The position numbers were made by a program, and so were the translations under genes. Positions 46,492 to 57,762 of a stretch of 64,000 bases of DNA are shown one piece after another (the stretch's first letter is position 1; every line of letters starts with the position of its first letter). The notes below the pieces were generated by a model, which saw only the letters and a list, made by a program, of their open reading frames with translations, made no database searches and had not been told where the DNA came from. The DNA comes from Periplaneta americana (Eukaryota; Arthropoda; Insecta; Blattodea; Blattidae). The DNA lies in the NCBI RefSeq assembly GCF_040183065.1, contig NC_091126.1, positions 144,238,204-144,302,203 on the forward strand, written 5' to 3'.

Positions 46492-48070
46492 GTAGGATGA
46501 TTCTAATGCCTAATGGTTGTAATAAATTATTTGGAAAATAATGTTAGAACTGCAGTGATTTTCTTATCAGTTTGTGAAAATTGCTCATTTCATTGCAATA
46601 TTTGCATGTTTTAATATTTAAAAATAGTAATTGATGAAGATTAATGTATTTCCAATTTAAATAATGAAATAAGAAATTATGTATTAATGGCATAACAAAA
46701 TAGTAATATGCATTGCAAGAGCAGTATGTTGAAGTTTTCATGTTCGAGGAAAAGTTTGAAAAAGCGAAATGTAGTTGAACTTTTTTAATTTCCGAGAATT
46801 GAAAGAAAACATACCGCTCGTGTATCGTACATTATTTTGTGCGAAGATTGTTTATTACATACCTGAAAGAGGAATTTCTGATTAGTTGCAATGAAATCTC
46901 CATCTTGGTTTCTGTTCAATGACGGCAAATTTGCAAAACAAAAATATCTATCTTCAACATTGTTGCTTTAAAATGTTTTCTGTGTTTACTATACTCCAGC
47001 AGGCCGTGATATACGTCTGTCTTTTTTTTTCCCCAGTCTATGATGAGTCTGAAATCGTGTTAATTTTTTCACGGCTTCCTTAATGTTACTTGCATCACGA
47101 CTGCAGTAACTTTAGTGGAGTTGTAGAGTTTATTAATTTTTGCAAATATTTAAAAACAATAATTAACAGTGCAATTTAGGTGAAATTGCAGTGGTAAGTT
47201 TCCAATTTATAATTATTACTATATTGAACGTCTCTAAAAATAATATGTTGAAAGCCTAAAGCAGTAAAATGAATATGTCACTTAAGCGGTAAGAAGAGGG
47301 AAATTGTTATGTGTGTTAGGTTGGGAATACTGAATGTGGAATTTTAGACTTTCCGCGGATTGGTTTTGTTCGGAAACCAAGCAAATACGCACAATCTCGC
47401 ACAAAAGTAACTTTTAGATTTCTGATACATGGTTCTCCAAATATGATACTCCTCTTACAGCACAAGCACAGCAGTATTTTTTGTTATATTTCTCACACAG
47501 TTACCGCAAAATCGGCTGCAGTTTCTATGGTAGTAATGTGATGTGAGTATAAAGGTGTGTCAGTATGCTTGCTTCAAATGTGTCTTTCTTTGCACATGAT
47601 GTCACGCCTGAAGCATCTGGCAACTGTCTTATGTTGTATGGAAGCATGTGCTTAGAACCTACTGGGATATGGGAAAGCAAAATAGTAAAAGATAATCGAT
47701 TTTTACATGTTCATTAATATTACTAGAATTGAAATAGACAGTATGAACACAAAATTTTAATTCTGCTGTCCTCTGAAATGACAGACATGTAGTCCTTGGA
47801 TTTAATCAGAGGGGAGACACATTCTGTTTAAAAATCAGTATGATATTCTGCTGTAATCATTCATTTACCACATTTTATTTTGTAATTTCAACACATCTCT
47901 ATTTACATGACACTTTAACAAAATAATATGACTAATTTGTAATAATTTAATCTATATAAAATGTCTTTTACAAAAAAAAAAAACTATTGTCGACACTTCA
48001 TATTATTAACATAAAATTTACTCTGTCACACGTTAAAAGTATTAAAATTGTTAAAAAGGTATTTACCTTC

Positions 48071-48115
48071 GACAGACGGCCCGTTTCGACGCTATTTGTC
48101 GTCGTCTTCAGTGTC
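48071..48115 (-). ncRNA. type I hammerhead ribozyme of Penelope-like element, all core parts present
   Basis: Minus strand: stem I GACA, core CTGAAGA, stem II GACG/CGTC, GAAA, stem III CGG/CCG, cleavage triplet GTC, stem I TGTC. 45 nt, the same length as the motif at 8133-8177. A partial copy lacking CTGANGA lies in the inverted end at 49343-49360 (+). Hammerheads in Penelope pLTRs are established; fold and activity here are inferred. Confidence 0.82.
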
Positions 48116-49249
48116 TCTTGAACCACTGCTGATTTTGGCTCTGCGATGTGCAGTTGTCGATGGTAGGGGTGGGGGTGTGTTGCTCCTATGGTGGGGGTTG
48201 GCTGTCTGTATGCTATGACGTACTATGATGTCAAACAATGTGTGCGTATTGAACTGTAGTTGCGTATTAAGTATGTATTGTGGGTGTGCTATTGTATTCT
48301 TATATATTTCGTATTGTTCTAGGATATTTAACTGTAAACTTTTTGGTGTGATGTGTAAAATTTCCATATCTGTTTCTATATTATTGTAGTCATGATTATT
48401 GTCGATAATGTGATCTGCATAATTTGATGTAATGTAAGGTTTGGTTATAGCTTTAATATGTTCGTTGTATCTTGTATGAAAGGATCTTCCTGTCTGTCCT
48501 ATGTAAAAATGTGGGCAACTATTGCATTTTAATTTGTAAACTCCAGTTGAATTATATATATTTGAATGTTTAGTGTGGTTATTTAAGTATTTCTGTGTTG
48601 TATTATTTGTTTTGTATGCAATTTTGTACTTTAGTTTTCTGAATGAAGTTGCAATTTTGTGGGTATTGGTATTGTGATATGTTAATGTTATGTATTTATT
48701 CTCGCGTGCTGTTTGTGTTGGTTTGGTCTGTTTTTGTTTTGCCTCTTTTATTAGTGTGTCTATTATGTTAGGGTTGTATCCATTGTCTTGTGCTATATAT
48801 TTTATTGTGTTTAATTCTTCAGTGTAGTTGTCATTGTTCATTGGTATATTAATTAATCTGTGTGTCATTGTACGGAAAGCTGCATGTTTATGTTGTATGG
48901 GATGATTTGATGAGTTGTGTATATGTGTTGTGGTTGTAGTGGGTTTCCTGTATATTTTGAATTCGTGTCTGTTATTTGTTTTGGTTATGGTGATGTCTAA
49001 GAAGTTTATAGCTTGCTTATGTTCCATTTCTACTGTATATTTTAATTTGGGGTGTATTTTGTTGAGTTGTTGGTGTAGGTTTTCTATTTGTCTTTTGTTT
49101 CCATTATATAAGGCTATTATGTCATCTACATATCGATGCCAGTACATTATTTTCTCTGCGTGTTTGTTGTTGTCGGTATTTAGTATGTGTGTTTGTTCTA
49201 TGTTGTGAATAAAGATTTCAGCTAATATACTTGATATAGGTGAACCCAT
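48092..49249 (-). CDS. Penelope-like reverse transcriptase / GIY-YIG endonuclease, N-terminally truncated
   Basis: A single 385-codon frame, open without stops. It begins in reverse transcriptase motif 4 (GLPMGSPISSILAEIFI, with TEG in frame just upstream), then the catalytic YVDDI (Y-x-DD), then motifs around NFLDITITK. A Thr/His/Asn-rich linker follows, then [20 protein letters not shown] with FHTRYNEH, the GIY-YIG nuclease. It ends in a Pro-rich tail and an acidic TEDDDK. Upstream motifs 1-3 and the N-terminus are missing, so it cannot retrotranspose on its own. The long intact frame suggests recent insertion. The listed ATG is internal, not a real start. Confidence 0.9.
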   Translation of the reverse strand: MGSPISSILAEIFIHNIEQTHILNTDNNKHAEKIMYWHRYVDDIIALYNGNKRQIENLHQQLNKIHPKLKYTVEMEHKQAINFLDITITKTNNRHEFKIYRKPTTTTTHIHNSSNHPIQHKHAAFRTMTHRLINIPMNNDNYTEELNTIKYIAQDNGYNPNIIDTLIKEAKQKQTKPTQTARENKYITLTYHNTNTHKIATSFRKLKYKIAYKTNNTTQKYLNNHTKHSNIYNSTGVYKLKCNSCPHFYIGQTGRSFHTRYNEHIKAITKPYITSNYADHIIDNNHDYNNIETDMEILHITPKSLQLNILEQYEIYKNTIAHPQYILNTQLQFNTHTLFDIIVRHSIQTANPHHRSNTPPPLPSTTAHRRAKISSGSRDTEDDDK

Positions 49250-49824
49250 TGGTAATCCTTCAGTTTGTGTGTAGTATTTATTGTTATGTGTGAAATAATT
49301 TTGTTTAGTAATAATTCATGTGATGTGTAAATTCTTCAGCATCGAAACGGGCCGTCTGTCGAAGGTAAATACCTTTTTAACAATTTTAACACTGTTAACG
49401 TGTGACAGAGTAAATTTTATGTTTTTAACAAAGTGTTAACGAGAACTTTAATCAATGACTTCATATTATTATTGTTCCATATAACTTTTAAACTAATTTC
49501 TTCTCGTACATTTTCGACACACTTATAAAGTTACATAAAAGTTTGAAGACTTTATTAATAACGATACTACTTAATTACTTTATCAAATAATATGGCAATA
49601 AAATAATATATTTGATTAAAACATTCCAATTTCACTACCTACTTGTAATTTCAGCGCATCTGTATTTTTATGATACCTCCAAGAACCACATCAAGACTGA
49701 AAAAATGGAACTGTCTATCCAGTATCTTCAAATATGTAAGTTTAAGGAAATATAAACTGTTTCCTATTGGGTGAAATGTACAATAGTAGGAAGGCATATT
49801 CATATTTCATTGGCTTAATTACTT

Positions 49825-49915
49825 ACTTACAAATGGCATTTAAGGAACCCAAAGATTCATTGCCGACCTCACATAAGCCCGCCATTGGGCCTTATCCTGT
49901 GCAAGAATTTCATTG
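49825..49915 (-). repeat. LINE 3' fragment (CTCACATAAGCCCGCC family)
   Basis: Shares AAGGAACCC-AA-ATTCATTGCC, CCTCACATAAGCCC and CCTTATCCTG-GCAAGA with 55265-55440. Minus-strand reading there gives the end of a LINE protein. Confidence 0.55.
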
Positions 49916-50188
49916 GCTACAATTCTGAATATGTAGTCAGAACAACAGAATCAACATGTGTGTGTGTCACTAACTTCGAAATAAAAAATCCAACACATGT
50001 GTTCAAGAACATACACATTGTATACAGGAAGACAATGCTAGTGCCACAGAGCCCTTTGGATCTGACGTCATTAGACCATGGTCATGCGCACTGGCACACT
50101 ATTATACTCACATCACGGGTAGCAACTTCAGTTTCTAAAACCTGTTTAGTGGAGAAAATTTTTATAAAATGTTTAAAAACTAATACTA

Positions 50189-50755
50189 CAGACGTGGGCA
50201 AATTATTAGACTAAAACGTTTTCTTGGAAACAATATAATTCGTCATATCAACTATCCGTATAATTCACAGAGTCTCTGTTGTTTTAAATATGATTGTTTA
50301 CATCTTCTGGTATATTTTTCCAATGATTAAGTATATTTTTTCTGACTATGTTGGTACTACTGGTGTTTTAATTATATACTGCAGAAAATATTCCCCTATG
50401 GCCTGCAAGAAGACCGGACATGAACGAAATTGAAAATCTGTGATCTATACTGAAGAAGAAAGTGAACAAAAAGAGGCTTACAACAAAACATGGACTCATT
50501 TAAGCACTGTCTGATATCTGGCTAAATGATGCTGATATTCAAAGAAAGTGTCAAACTTTGGTTTCCAGCATCCCTGACAAAATCAACGTGTTAATAAAGA
50601 ATAAGGGAATGTTCACAAAATATTAGTAACCTCAAGACTCAATTTTCTGTTCATTATTTCTGTGCAAAATACATTTTTTTTTTCATTATTTCTACCGATA
50701 AATACAACTTCGTTGCACATATAATTAATTTAGTCTAATAATTTGTCCACGTCTG
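50189..50755 (+). mobile_element. Tc1-like transposon, internally deleted, TA target duplication
   Basis: Ends CAGACGTGGGCAAATTATTA and TAATTTGTCCACGTCTG (about 27 bp TIR), TA at 50187-50188 and 50756-50757. At 50385-50625 a frame with one stop reads ENIPLWPARRPDMNEIENL, then KCQTLVSSIPDKINVLIKNK and GMFTKY plus stop, the C-terminus of a Tc1 transposase. The N-terminal two thirds are deleted. Confidence 0.9.
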
Positions 50756-50772
50756 TATACAAGTGCATTTTA

Positions 50773-51595
50773 TATATTATTTTAATGTACCGAAGTACAT
50801 ATGATATTTCCATGCAGATATTCTGCGTCATCATACGATGAAATAGTAATGGAACAGAGAAAAATTCTCTCCGGCACCAGGATTTGAACCCGGGTTTTCA
50901 GCTCTACGTGCTGATGCTTTATCCACTAAGCCACACCGGATTCCACCCCGGCGTCGGACAGAATAGTCTCAGATTGTTCCAACTCTTGGGTTCCCTCTAG
51001 TGGCCGCCCTCTGCACTATGTCATAGATGTCTATGAACGTAGGACCGAAGTCCACACATGTGCTGAGGTCCACTCGCTATGAGTGACTAGTTGGCCAGGA
51101 TCCGACGGAATAAGCGCCGTCTTAAATCACGAAGTGATTTACGCATATCATATATATTATTTTAATGTACCGAAGTACATATGATATTTCCATGCAGATA
51201 TTCTGCGTCATCATACGATGAAAGAGTAATGGAACGGAGAAAAATTCTCTCCGGCGCCGGTACATTAAAATAATATATATGATATGCGTAAATCACTTCA
51301 TAATTTAAAACGGCGCTTATTCCGTCGGATCCCGGCCATCTAGTCACTCATAACGAGTGCACCTCAGCACATGTGTGGACTTCGGTCCTACGTTCATAGA
51401 CATCTATGATGTAGTGCAGAGGGCAGCAACTAGAGGGAACCCAAGAGTTGGAACAATCTGAGACGATTCTGTCCGACGCCAGGGTGGAATCTGGTGTGGC
51501 TTAGTGGATAAAGCATCAGCACATAGAGCTGAAAGCCCGGGTTCAAATCCCTGCGCCGGAGAGAATTTTTCTCCGTTCCATTACTCTTTCATCGT
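50773..51595. mobile_element. composite of family D SINE: one copy followed by a head-to-head inverted copy, 12-bp target duplication
   Basis: AAGTGCATTTTA at 50761-50772 and 51596-51607. Unit 1 (about 50836-51207) is in minus orientation, preceded by a tail fragment of another unit (50773-50835). After a third head fragment (51217-51258) the sequence turns round: 51259-51595 is a plus-orientation copy with TGTGGCTTAGTGGATAAAGC and GGGTTCAAATCCC. The outer duplication shows a single insertion event. Confidence 0.82.
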
Positions 51596-52249
51596 AAGTG
51601 CATTTTAGTTGTGTTACAAGAGATATTCAATGTGTCCTGCTTCAGTACATTTTTGACATCTCGAAAGATTTCTGAAATACTTTACTAATCTCTTCTCACA
51701 AAATGACTTGTCGGATATATTCTTCCACTTTTGTATAAATTGAAACTACAAAAAATTGTTGCAAATGCTATACACCCTTTTCAAACAATTAGAAAAAATA
51801 CAATAACTTGCACTACATTATGCATGAATGAGCAATCCATTCAGTAGTTCACAACAGACTGAAGTGAACTGCAAGCATGCAATGCCCTATAAATCTCCTT
51901 GAACTTCGGCGCATATCACAGCTGCAATGTGGAAGGCATCATATATGGGGAATGTGTATTAAAATACTGTATTCTTACTTCTATTCAAATTCAGTGGTCT
52001 AGTTCTTACTATGCCTGACAATTAGCACATTTTCATGTAGAAGGGATATAGAGCTGTAAATATCGTACATAAGAGTCCTGTCCATTATTAAGAGGACTTC
52101 AGGAAACATTTTCTGGCCATCCATTTCAGGATACAAGCTCAATACTTCATAGATGTATGTTTCTGTGGTTCACTTGCTCGTTTGTGAATACAAATATCTC
52201 GTGAGCCCTCTAACAGATTAAGCAAGAACCAAAGTGTAATATATGGAGA

Positions 52250-52310
52250 GCAATGGCGGCTCGTGATAAAATATTATGTGGTTCACAATTTTGTGTTCCA
52301 AAATCAAAGA
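52250..52310. repeat. isolated hAT end (CAATGGCGGCTCGTGA)
   Basis: Matches the end of the hAT at 35439 (CAGTGACGGCTCGTGA) with two changes. No second end found nearby. Confidence 0.4.
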
Positions 52311-52399
52311 GAATTTGATATCGTACATTTAGCCTAATATGAAATGTCATGATTCCAATGTTTCACTATCGAAAAAACCGTATATAAATTCAAAACAAC

Positions 52400-52445
<46 letters not shown>

Positions 52446-52449
52446 GATG
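52400..52449. repeat. AAT/GAT trinucleotide microsatellite
   Basis: ATAATAATA run passing into AATGATGATGA. The poly-Ile frame over it is an artefact. Confidence 0.9.
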
Positions 52450-53517
52450 AAACCCAGTCTTTTTATTTCCAATTTTTCCTGGTAAGCCAGTTTACCCAGC
52501 TCTTTACTGTTCAAAATTACTTGAACAGAGTTCATTGTTTACATTTGTTAAAGATGAATACATACCACAATGCCGTTATTTACAAAAGCATGTGTTCAGT
52601 AATATATTTTGATTCACAACACACTGATACACTATAGCCTATACCAGTACTGTAATCCCATTCGCATAGATTGATTACTATAAATACATGCCAGGAAATA
52701 TTGTTCTTAAATATTATACACTACCATAAAGATACTTAAATTCATACCACCACCGCATTCAGCCAGCACATGTTTGGAAGCCAAACTATGCTATTATGCT
52801 GACACTGAAGTATAGTAATTCACAAACTACACTCTCGTAGCAGCACTGTACACACATCCACATGAAGTAAACGTTCCTACAGTGAGATGCTGACACCTAC
52901 AGGCTATTAAATTTCCTCCTCGAGATACAGCACATGAATGATAGGCATCGATGCACCTGACATCTGTAGGATAGATTCACTGTTCACTTAACGCTTTGTG
53001 CTCTTGATGAGTCATAAGCGGCCAGCGAAAGACAATTTTCTCCCGCGCATGCGTAAAATTCCTGTAACCTTCTCGAAAAGAACACGGCTTGTACGTGAAC
53101 GGATGTTGCCAAGTTTACATAACAAGTTTATGCAAGATGCAGGAAGTTTAAAATACTCGATTCTGTTATTATACATCCCCACTATGCCAATACGGTATTA
53201 AATAATAAAACTAATCGTGCATTAATGGAAACAAGATGTTCACGTGCTCTTGTTGATGCACCGCCACTGATGGAGAGAGATAAAATAGATTCGATGACTG
53301 CAGTGTCTCTGGTGCTGAACAGTGGACAGGTTCTTTTGGGGTGGAAAATACTTTCTGATGACATAAAGAGTATATTGTTGCAATATGAATATGCACAAGA
53401 CATGTAGGAATTTCTTTTTTATTCTTGGTTATAGGATAGACAATTTTTTTCGAGACGAGAGGGAATCCATCAAGATGAGTGTGTAATATTTTTTTTCCCC
53501 CTCTTTTGTTTTTCCAG

Positions 53518-53992
53518 ATATAGCTGAGCGATGTTTAAGTGACAGACTGAGAGCATTTTATAGTGGTGCTGAAGATTTCAATGCCAATATGCAGCACATT
53601 CCATTACGTAGTTACGAGAAGCCTTACATTCCCTACGTAGGAAATGGAGTGTTCGGAATTCATATTCATTCTAAAAGCCCCATGTATATACGAAATGGAC
53701 GTATATTATCACTACCAGTATACTACCATCCAGTTATTAATGTTGGATCAGCATTAGGGTCCGGTAAACCACATGAAGCAACTGTGGTTCATTATTTGAG
53801 TGGTATAGTACACAGGTACCAGTGCTACAGCAGTGGACTATATGTGTCGTATCAGTATTATGCTCATAGAACTTTACCAGCTGTTTTGGTACAGGACATT
53901 ACGATTACAAATCCAACAAATGAACATTTCAATGTGGAAATTTCACAGATGACAGTGTCTGACTGGCCAACAGCTGTTGCTCAAGTTTTCAG
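53518..53992 (+). CDS. KIAA2013: KIAA2013-like coding exon 3: main luminal domain
   Basis: Acceptor TTTCCAG|AT and donor TTCAG|GTAAGT. The exon is 475 nt, phase 1 to phase 2, residues 54-211. It begins DIAERCLSDRLRAFYSGAED, then carries YIPYVGNGVFGIHIHS, VYYHPVINV, a Cys near YQCYSSG, and VLVQDITITNPTNEHFNVEI. These parallel the vertebrate KIAA2013 order (LVANGFLAL, FVPFVQL, VYLQRIQLNNPTE). The protein is a conserved metazoan single-pass membrane protein without a known activity. The identification is from memory of the family, not from a search. Confidence 0.85.
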
Positions 53993-54639
53993 GTAAGTTA
54001 GATTTCCCTTTTAGCATATTTATTAGCACGTAAATTTCATTTGTGTACAAAATTTATCTCTTTCAAGACCTTGCTAACCAGTGAATTTACATGCTAAAGA
54101 TATCCAGAAATAGGCCAACGTATACAGACACACCTGTTCATAAATCGCCCTGATATCTCTGCCAGCTATTTGTTTCTGTGAATTGGGGAAGAGGTAGCTA
54201 TTTTTACAAGTTTACGGGCAGTATGGTACGTGGTGATTCATATATCACGAGTGTATGACATCATAAACTTGACTGAAGTGAGTTGTGTTGGAAGTCATCA
54301 GTCTCTGTAGTTATGCAGTATTGTATGGTACTGTATGGTTCGTTACAATTTAGAACAGTACGATATATTTATTTGCAACTGTTATAATATACTGTGTTCA
54401 TCTCAAAATTTCCCAACTTGAAAAAATTTTAGATGTGCAAGGGACACAATACATTTATTCTGAATACATTTATACCAGTGCACAAGAAACAGACTAAAAG
54501 CAACCCCAATAATAAAATTATAGGCTGAGTTCACGTGTCACAATTCTGTCTAAAATAAATAATAGAGCAATGTGTGAAATTTCAATTGTCACATTGTTTT
54601 GAAGGGTGTGAACTGCTAAATTCTTCTTAATGTGAATTT

Positions 54640-55262
54640 ATACCAAGATTTTTAACCATCAAAGAAGTTGAATCTGTTCTATCTGAAATAATTCCCAATT
54701 ACAAAAATCAATCTTATGTGAGCGAGCTACACTTCCAGGTACAAATAAAGTTTCGATACTGTTTCTCGAAATGTACTGCTTTCAATTATCATTATGGATT
54801 AAATGGAGTTCAATTATCCCTTGTTTCATCATATCTGTCTAATAATAGACGTCAAGTCATTAATGTCGATAATAAGAAATCTGATGTGCTTAAAGTAGTA
54901 ATTGATATTCCACAAGGAACTTTTCTAGGTTCCTTTCTTTTTCTCATTTATACAAATGACTTCAGTATCCAACTGTATACGGTACAGTCAGTGTTATGCA
55001 GATGACACCACCCTTATTGAAGTTGGGGATGACATTGAGAATATCATTCATAACACTTTGTTAATGATGGCTGTGGCTAATTCATGATTAGTAAACAATA
55101 AACTTGTCTTAAATCAAAATAAAACTGAAAAAGTTATTTTTCTCCTGTCTAATGACAATTTAAATACCTATGCATCAGCAAAGCTTTTGGGTATAAATCC
55201 AGATGTAAAATTAAACTAGCAAGCACATATTCAAAATTTATGCAAGAAGTTGTGTAGGATAA
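54640..55262 (+). pseudogene. LINE reverse transcriptase fragment (Jockey/CR1-like)
   Basis: Frames read YGLNGVQLSLVSSYLSNNRR, VVIDIPQGTFLGSFLFLIYT, NDF, then after a shift YADDTTLIEVGDD, LVLNQNKTEKVIFLL, AKLLGINPDVKLN, CRIIYLLK. The PQG-LG-FLFLIYxND and YADD (catalytic) motifs are clear. It resembles the 3' end at 16600-17370 and is probably the same family. Cut at 55262 by another LINE piece. Confidence 0.85.
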
Positions 55263-55264
55263 TA

Positions 55265-55440
55265 TATTTACTTAAAATGGCTTATAGAGAACCCGGAGGT
55301 TCATTGTCACCCTCACATAAGCCCACCTTCAGTCCCTATCCTGAGCAAGATTAATCCAGTCCCTAGCATCATATCTCACCTCCCTCAAATCCATTTTAAT
55401 ATTATCCTCCCATCTGTCTTGGCTACATCTAATAGAATTT
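55265..55440 (-). repeat. LINE 3' end fragment, inverted
   Basis: The minus strand contains a DGRIILKWI-like stretch corresponding to the usual WEDNIKMDLREVG motif of a widespread insect LINE C-terminus, with the CTCACATAAGCCCACC end on plus. Confidence 0.6.
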
Positions 55441-55760
55441 GCCTATAAAAGACCTTAGCGAGACCAGTACTTTGTTACAGTAGTGAGGCATGGACATTAA
55501 GGAAGAAAGATGAAAGCAGAATAACAGCTAATGAAGAAGTGGATAAATCATCTGCATTGCATTCATACGAATATAATTCCAAAAGCCATGTTTCGCTATC
55601 ATTCAAATGGGAAGAGATCTCTAAATCATCCAAAGAAACACTCACTGGATTGAAAATTCAACTGTAAGATCGCAACAGGCCATAGGTCTAATACTTCAAG
55701 GGAAGACGAAGAAGAAGAGTGGTGCATGAAATGAATCTTAAAATTCTTGTAGAGTGTTTA
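55441..55760 (+). pseudogene. LINE protein C-terminal fragment
   Basis: Reads KTLARPVLCYSSEAWTLRKK, DESRITANEE and later SREDEEEEW. KTLxxPVLxYxSExWxLxKKDE is the segment that in intact LINEs precedes the WEDNIK end, so it belongs to the same family as 55265-55440 in opposite orientation. Confidence 0.68.
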
Positions 55761-56150
55761 ATTTTCCATGTATATGTTACCGTTAAAAGAAAACTAAATA
55801 ATTCAATGATAAATGTAAAAATTACTTTCAAGCTAAATACATTACCATAATGATCCACATGTTTCATTTCCTACTTATCAACTTTCTGAGTACATTAATC
55901 TGCTATGTATAATGGAGTTATGCCAGAAAATAGGTTTCGCTTAGTACAGCTGCATTCAAAAACTGATATGGGCAAGTAACAGTTTGTTTAACAGTGATTC
56001 TGCATGTCAGCTTTCAGCAATAAAATCTCGCGACTTATGTATTGCGTTACATACGTAATTTATTGGTTTACCTTATAATAAGTACTGGAACTGTTGACTG
56101 TTGTAAGTATAGCACGACACTTTTTGTACAGTTTCTTCGTAATATATGTA

Positions 56151-57762
56151 GGTAAAGGTGTTGTACCTAGGAACAAGTTGTACCTGGAGACACTTGGTTT
56201 ATTTTCAAGGTTATGTGGTGGAATTTTTGTTTTCGCAGTTGACCACTCTAATTTTATCATTCAGCTGTTTTGTGAATGATTTACGTTTTGTTGAAGCAAT
56301 CTGGAGAGATTTTATTTAAAAAAATCTGTTTTTGCACCTAAAACATAAGTAATTTTTAAATTAATGAAGTATTTTTAATTAATTCTTTACATACACGGTA
56401 AAAAACTTAAATCTATATTTTTAAACCCTGTTATTCTAGCTACGAATCCATGTAGTTATTGGCTTGTTTTCCTAACCTCAGTCTTGAAAACTTGCTGAGA
56501 TTTATTTTGGGTCCTTATGTACCTGGGGACAACTGCCTTCAGGTGGACCTCGTTAAATTTAAATATTTTTGTAAACAAGTTACTCTTATAATGAGTAATA
56601 AAAAATAATATTTAGTAATGACTTTTATGGGGTTTCAGCTTCAGTGTAAATGCCACGCAGCAAATTAAAAATCAAGAGACAAACCCTAACAAAGCTAAAT
56701 TATGCTCCTCCCAGGAAAAGAATAACTCACATTCCTAAAAAAAGGAAAGGTGTGCGTTTTAACAGATACACCAGAGAAAACTGAGACAGAAGAAAGAAAA
56801 AGAAAGTTGGGTGAGAAGAGAAATATGATGGATAAAGTTCAGAAATGGAAGAAGTTGAAGCCACAAGTTCTGTTTCCAGAAAGTAATTCAGAAGAAACTG
56901 CAGATGAGCCGAGAAATGTGTTAGTGCTAATGATAATGATGATGAAGATGCCATTTCAACTGTAAATGACACTTAGTTGATTGCTCGAGCAAATTTAGAA
57001 GAAATAAGAGAAGAAAATTTTGTTCTCATTCATGTGGCAGGAAAGAGAGACTAATTATATATATATATTTTTTTCAGTAGAATTCGTAAGAAGATTTATG
57101 AAACAGAATTTGAAGTTCAGTATCTAAAGAAGTTTACTAAATATACAATTTATTTTTTTTACATGATGAACAATCAGAAATTTTTTACATTCCTTCAGAG
57201 GATATTGTGATCAAACTTCCCCACCTTCTCAAAGAAAAGGTTCAAGCCTAAGGGGCACTAAGAAATATGTTTTCATAATGTCACTTGAAGGGTACGTCCT
57301 TGGATAATAAGAAATTAATTTAATTGGAAAGCCTAATATTGTTTTCTGTCAAGAAAATTGAGACTTATTTTGAAGCTTTATAAAACTTTAAACTTAGCAA
57401 CTATTGTTATTACATTAAATTTAAAGGCAAAACCTATCATTAATAATAATATAAAACAGTAAATTGTCTGTATTTTGTATAATTATAAACTTAATGAAAT
57501 ATTAGTTACATTAATATTATGTTGAACCATGTTCGAAGGTATGTCATCCTATGTCCCAAGGTACATCACCCTTATGCACCTAGGGACAATATGTAGCACT
57601 TTAGGAAAATTTAAAAAATCTATATAAAAAGTTATTTAATTGAAGTCTTATTTTTTTTCCCAAGATACTTTTACACTTCAAAGATACTGTTGTTAATAAT
57701 AAGAAGTTATTAAAGCTTATACAAAAATTAAAAAAACTGTCCCTAAGTACAACAGCTTCCCC
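56151..57762 (+). mobile_element. decayed pogo-like transposon with TA target duplication
   Basis: Ends GGTAAAGGTGTTGTACC and GTACAACAGCTTCCCC, with TA at 56149-56150 and 57763-57764. A frame from 56651 (MPRSKLKIKRQTLTKLNYAP then PRKRITHIPKKRK) and pieces EENFVLIHVAGK, FEVQYLKKFT, SEIFYIPSEDIVIKLP fit the C-terminal domain of pogo-type transposases. Several frame breaks. Confidence 0.7.

Larger units (their letters stand above)
48005..49435 (-). mobile_element. 5'-truncated Penelope-like element bounded by inverted end copies
   Basis: The minus-strand body (49318-48092) is followed by its pLTR-like end at 48095-48005. The same end recurs inverted at 49342-49435 (CGAAACGGGCCGTCTGTCGA, GGTAAATACCTTTTTAACAA, GTGTGACAGAGTAAATTTTA). 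Inverted flanking copies of part of the end are a known Penelope insertion form. Lies in KIAA2013 intron 2. Confidence 0.88.
46492..53517 (+). other. KIAA2013 intron 2 (7,026 bp)
   Basis: Holds the Penelope element, the Tc1, the SINE composite and a hAT end. 46500-48000, 49440-49820, 51610-52245 and 52460-53517 contain nothing I recognise. Confidence 0.65.

Noticed and set aside
48915..49208. 97-codon plus-strand ORF
   Set aside because: Antisense shadow of the Penelope reverse transcriptase frame.
52347..52535. 62-codon minus ORF with poly-Ile
   Set aside because: Translation of the AAT microsatellite.
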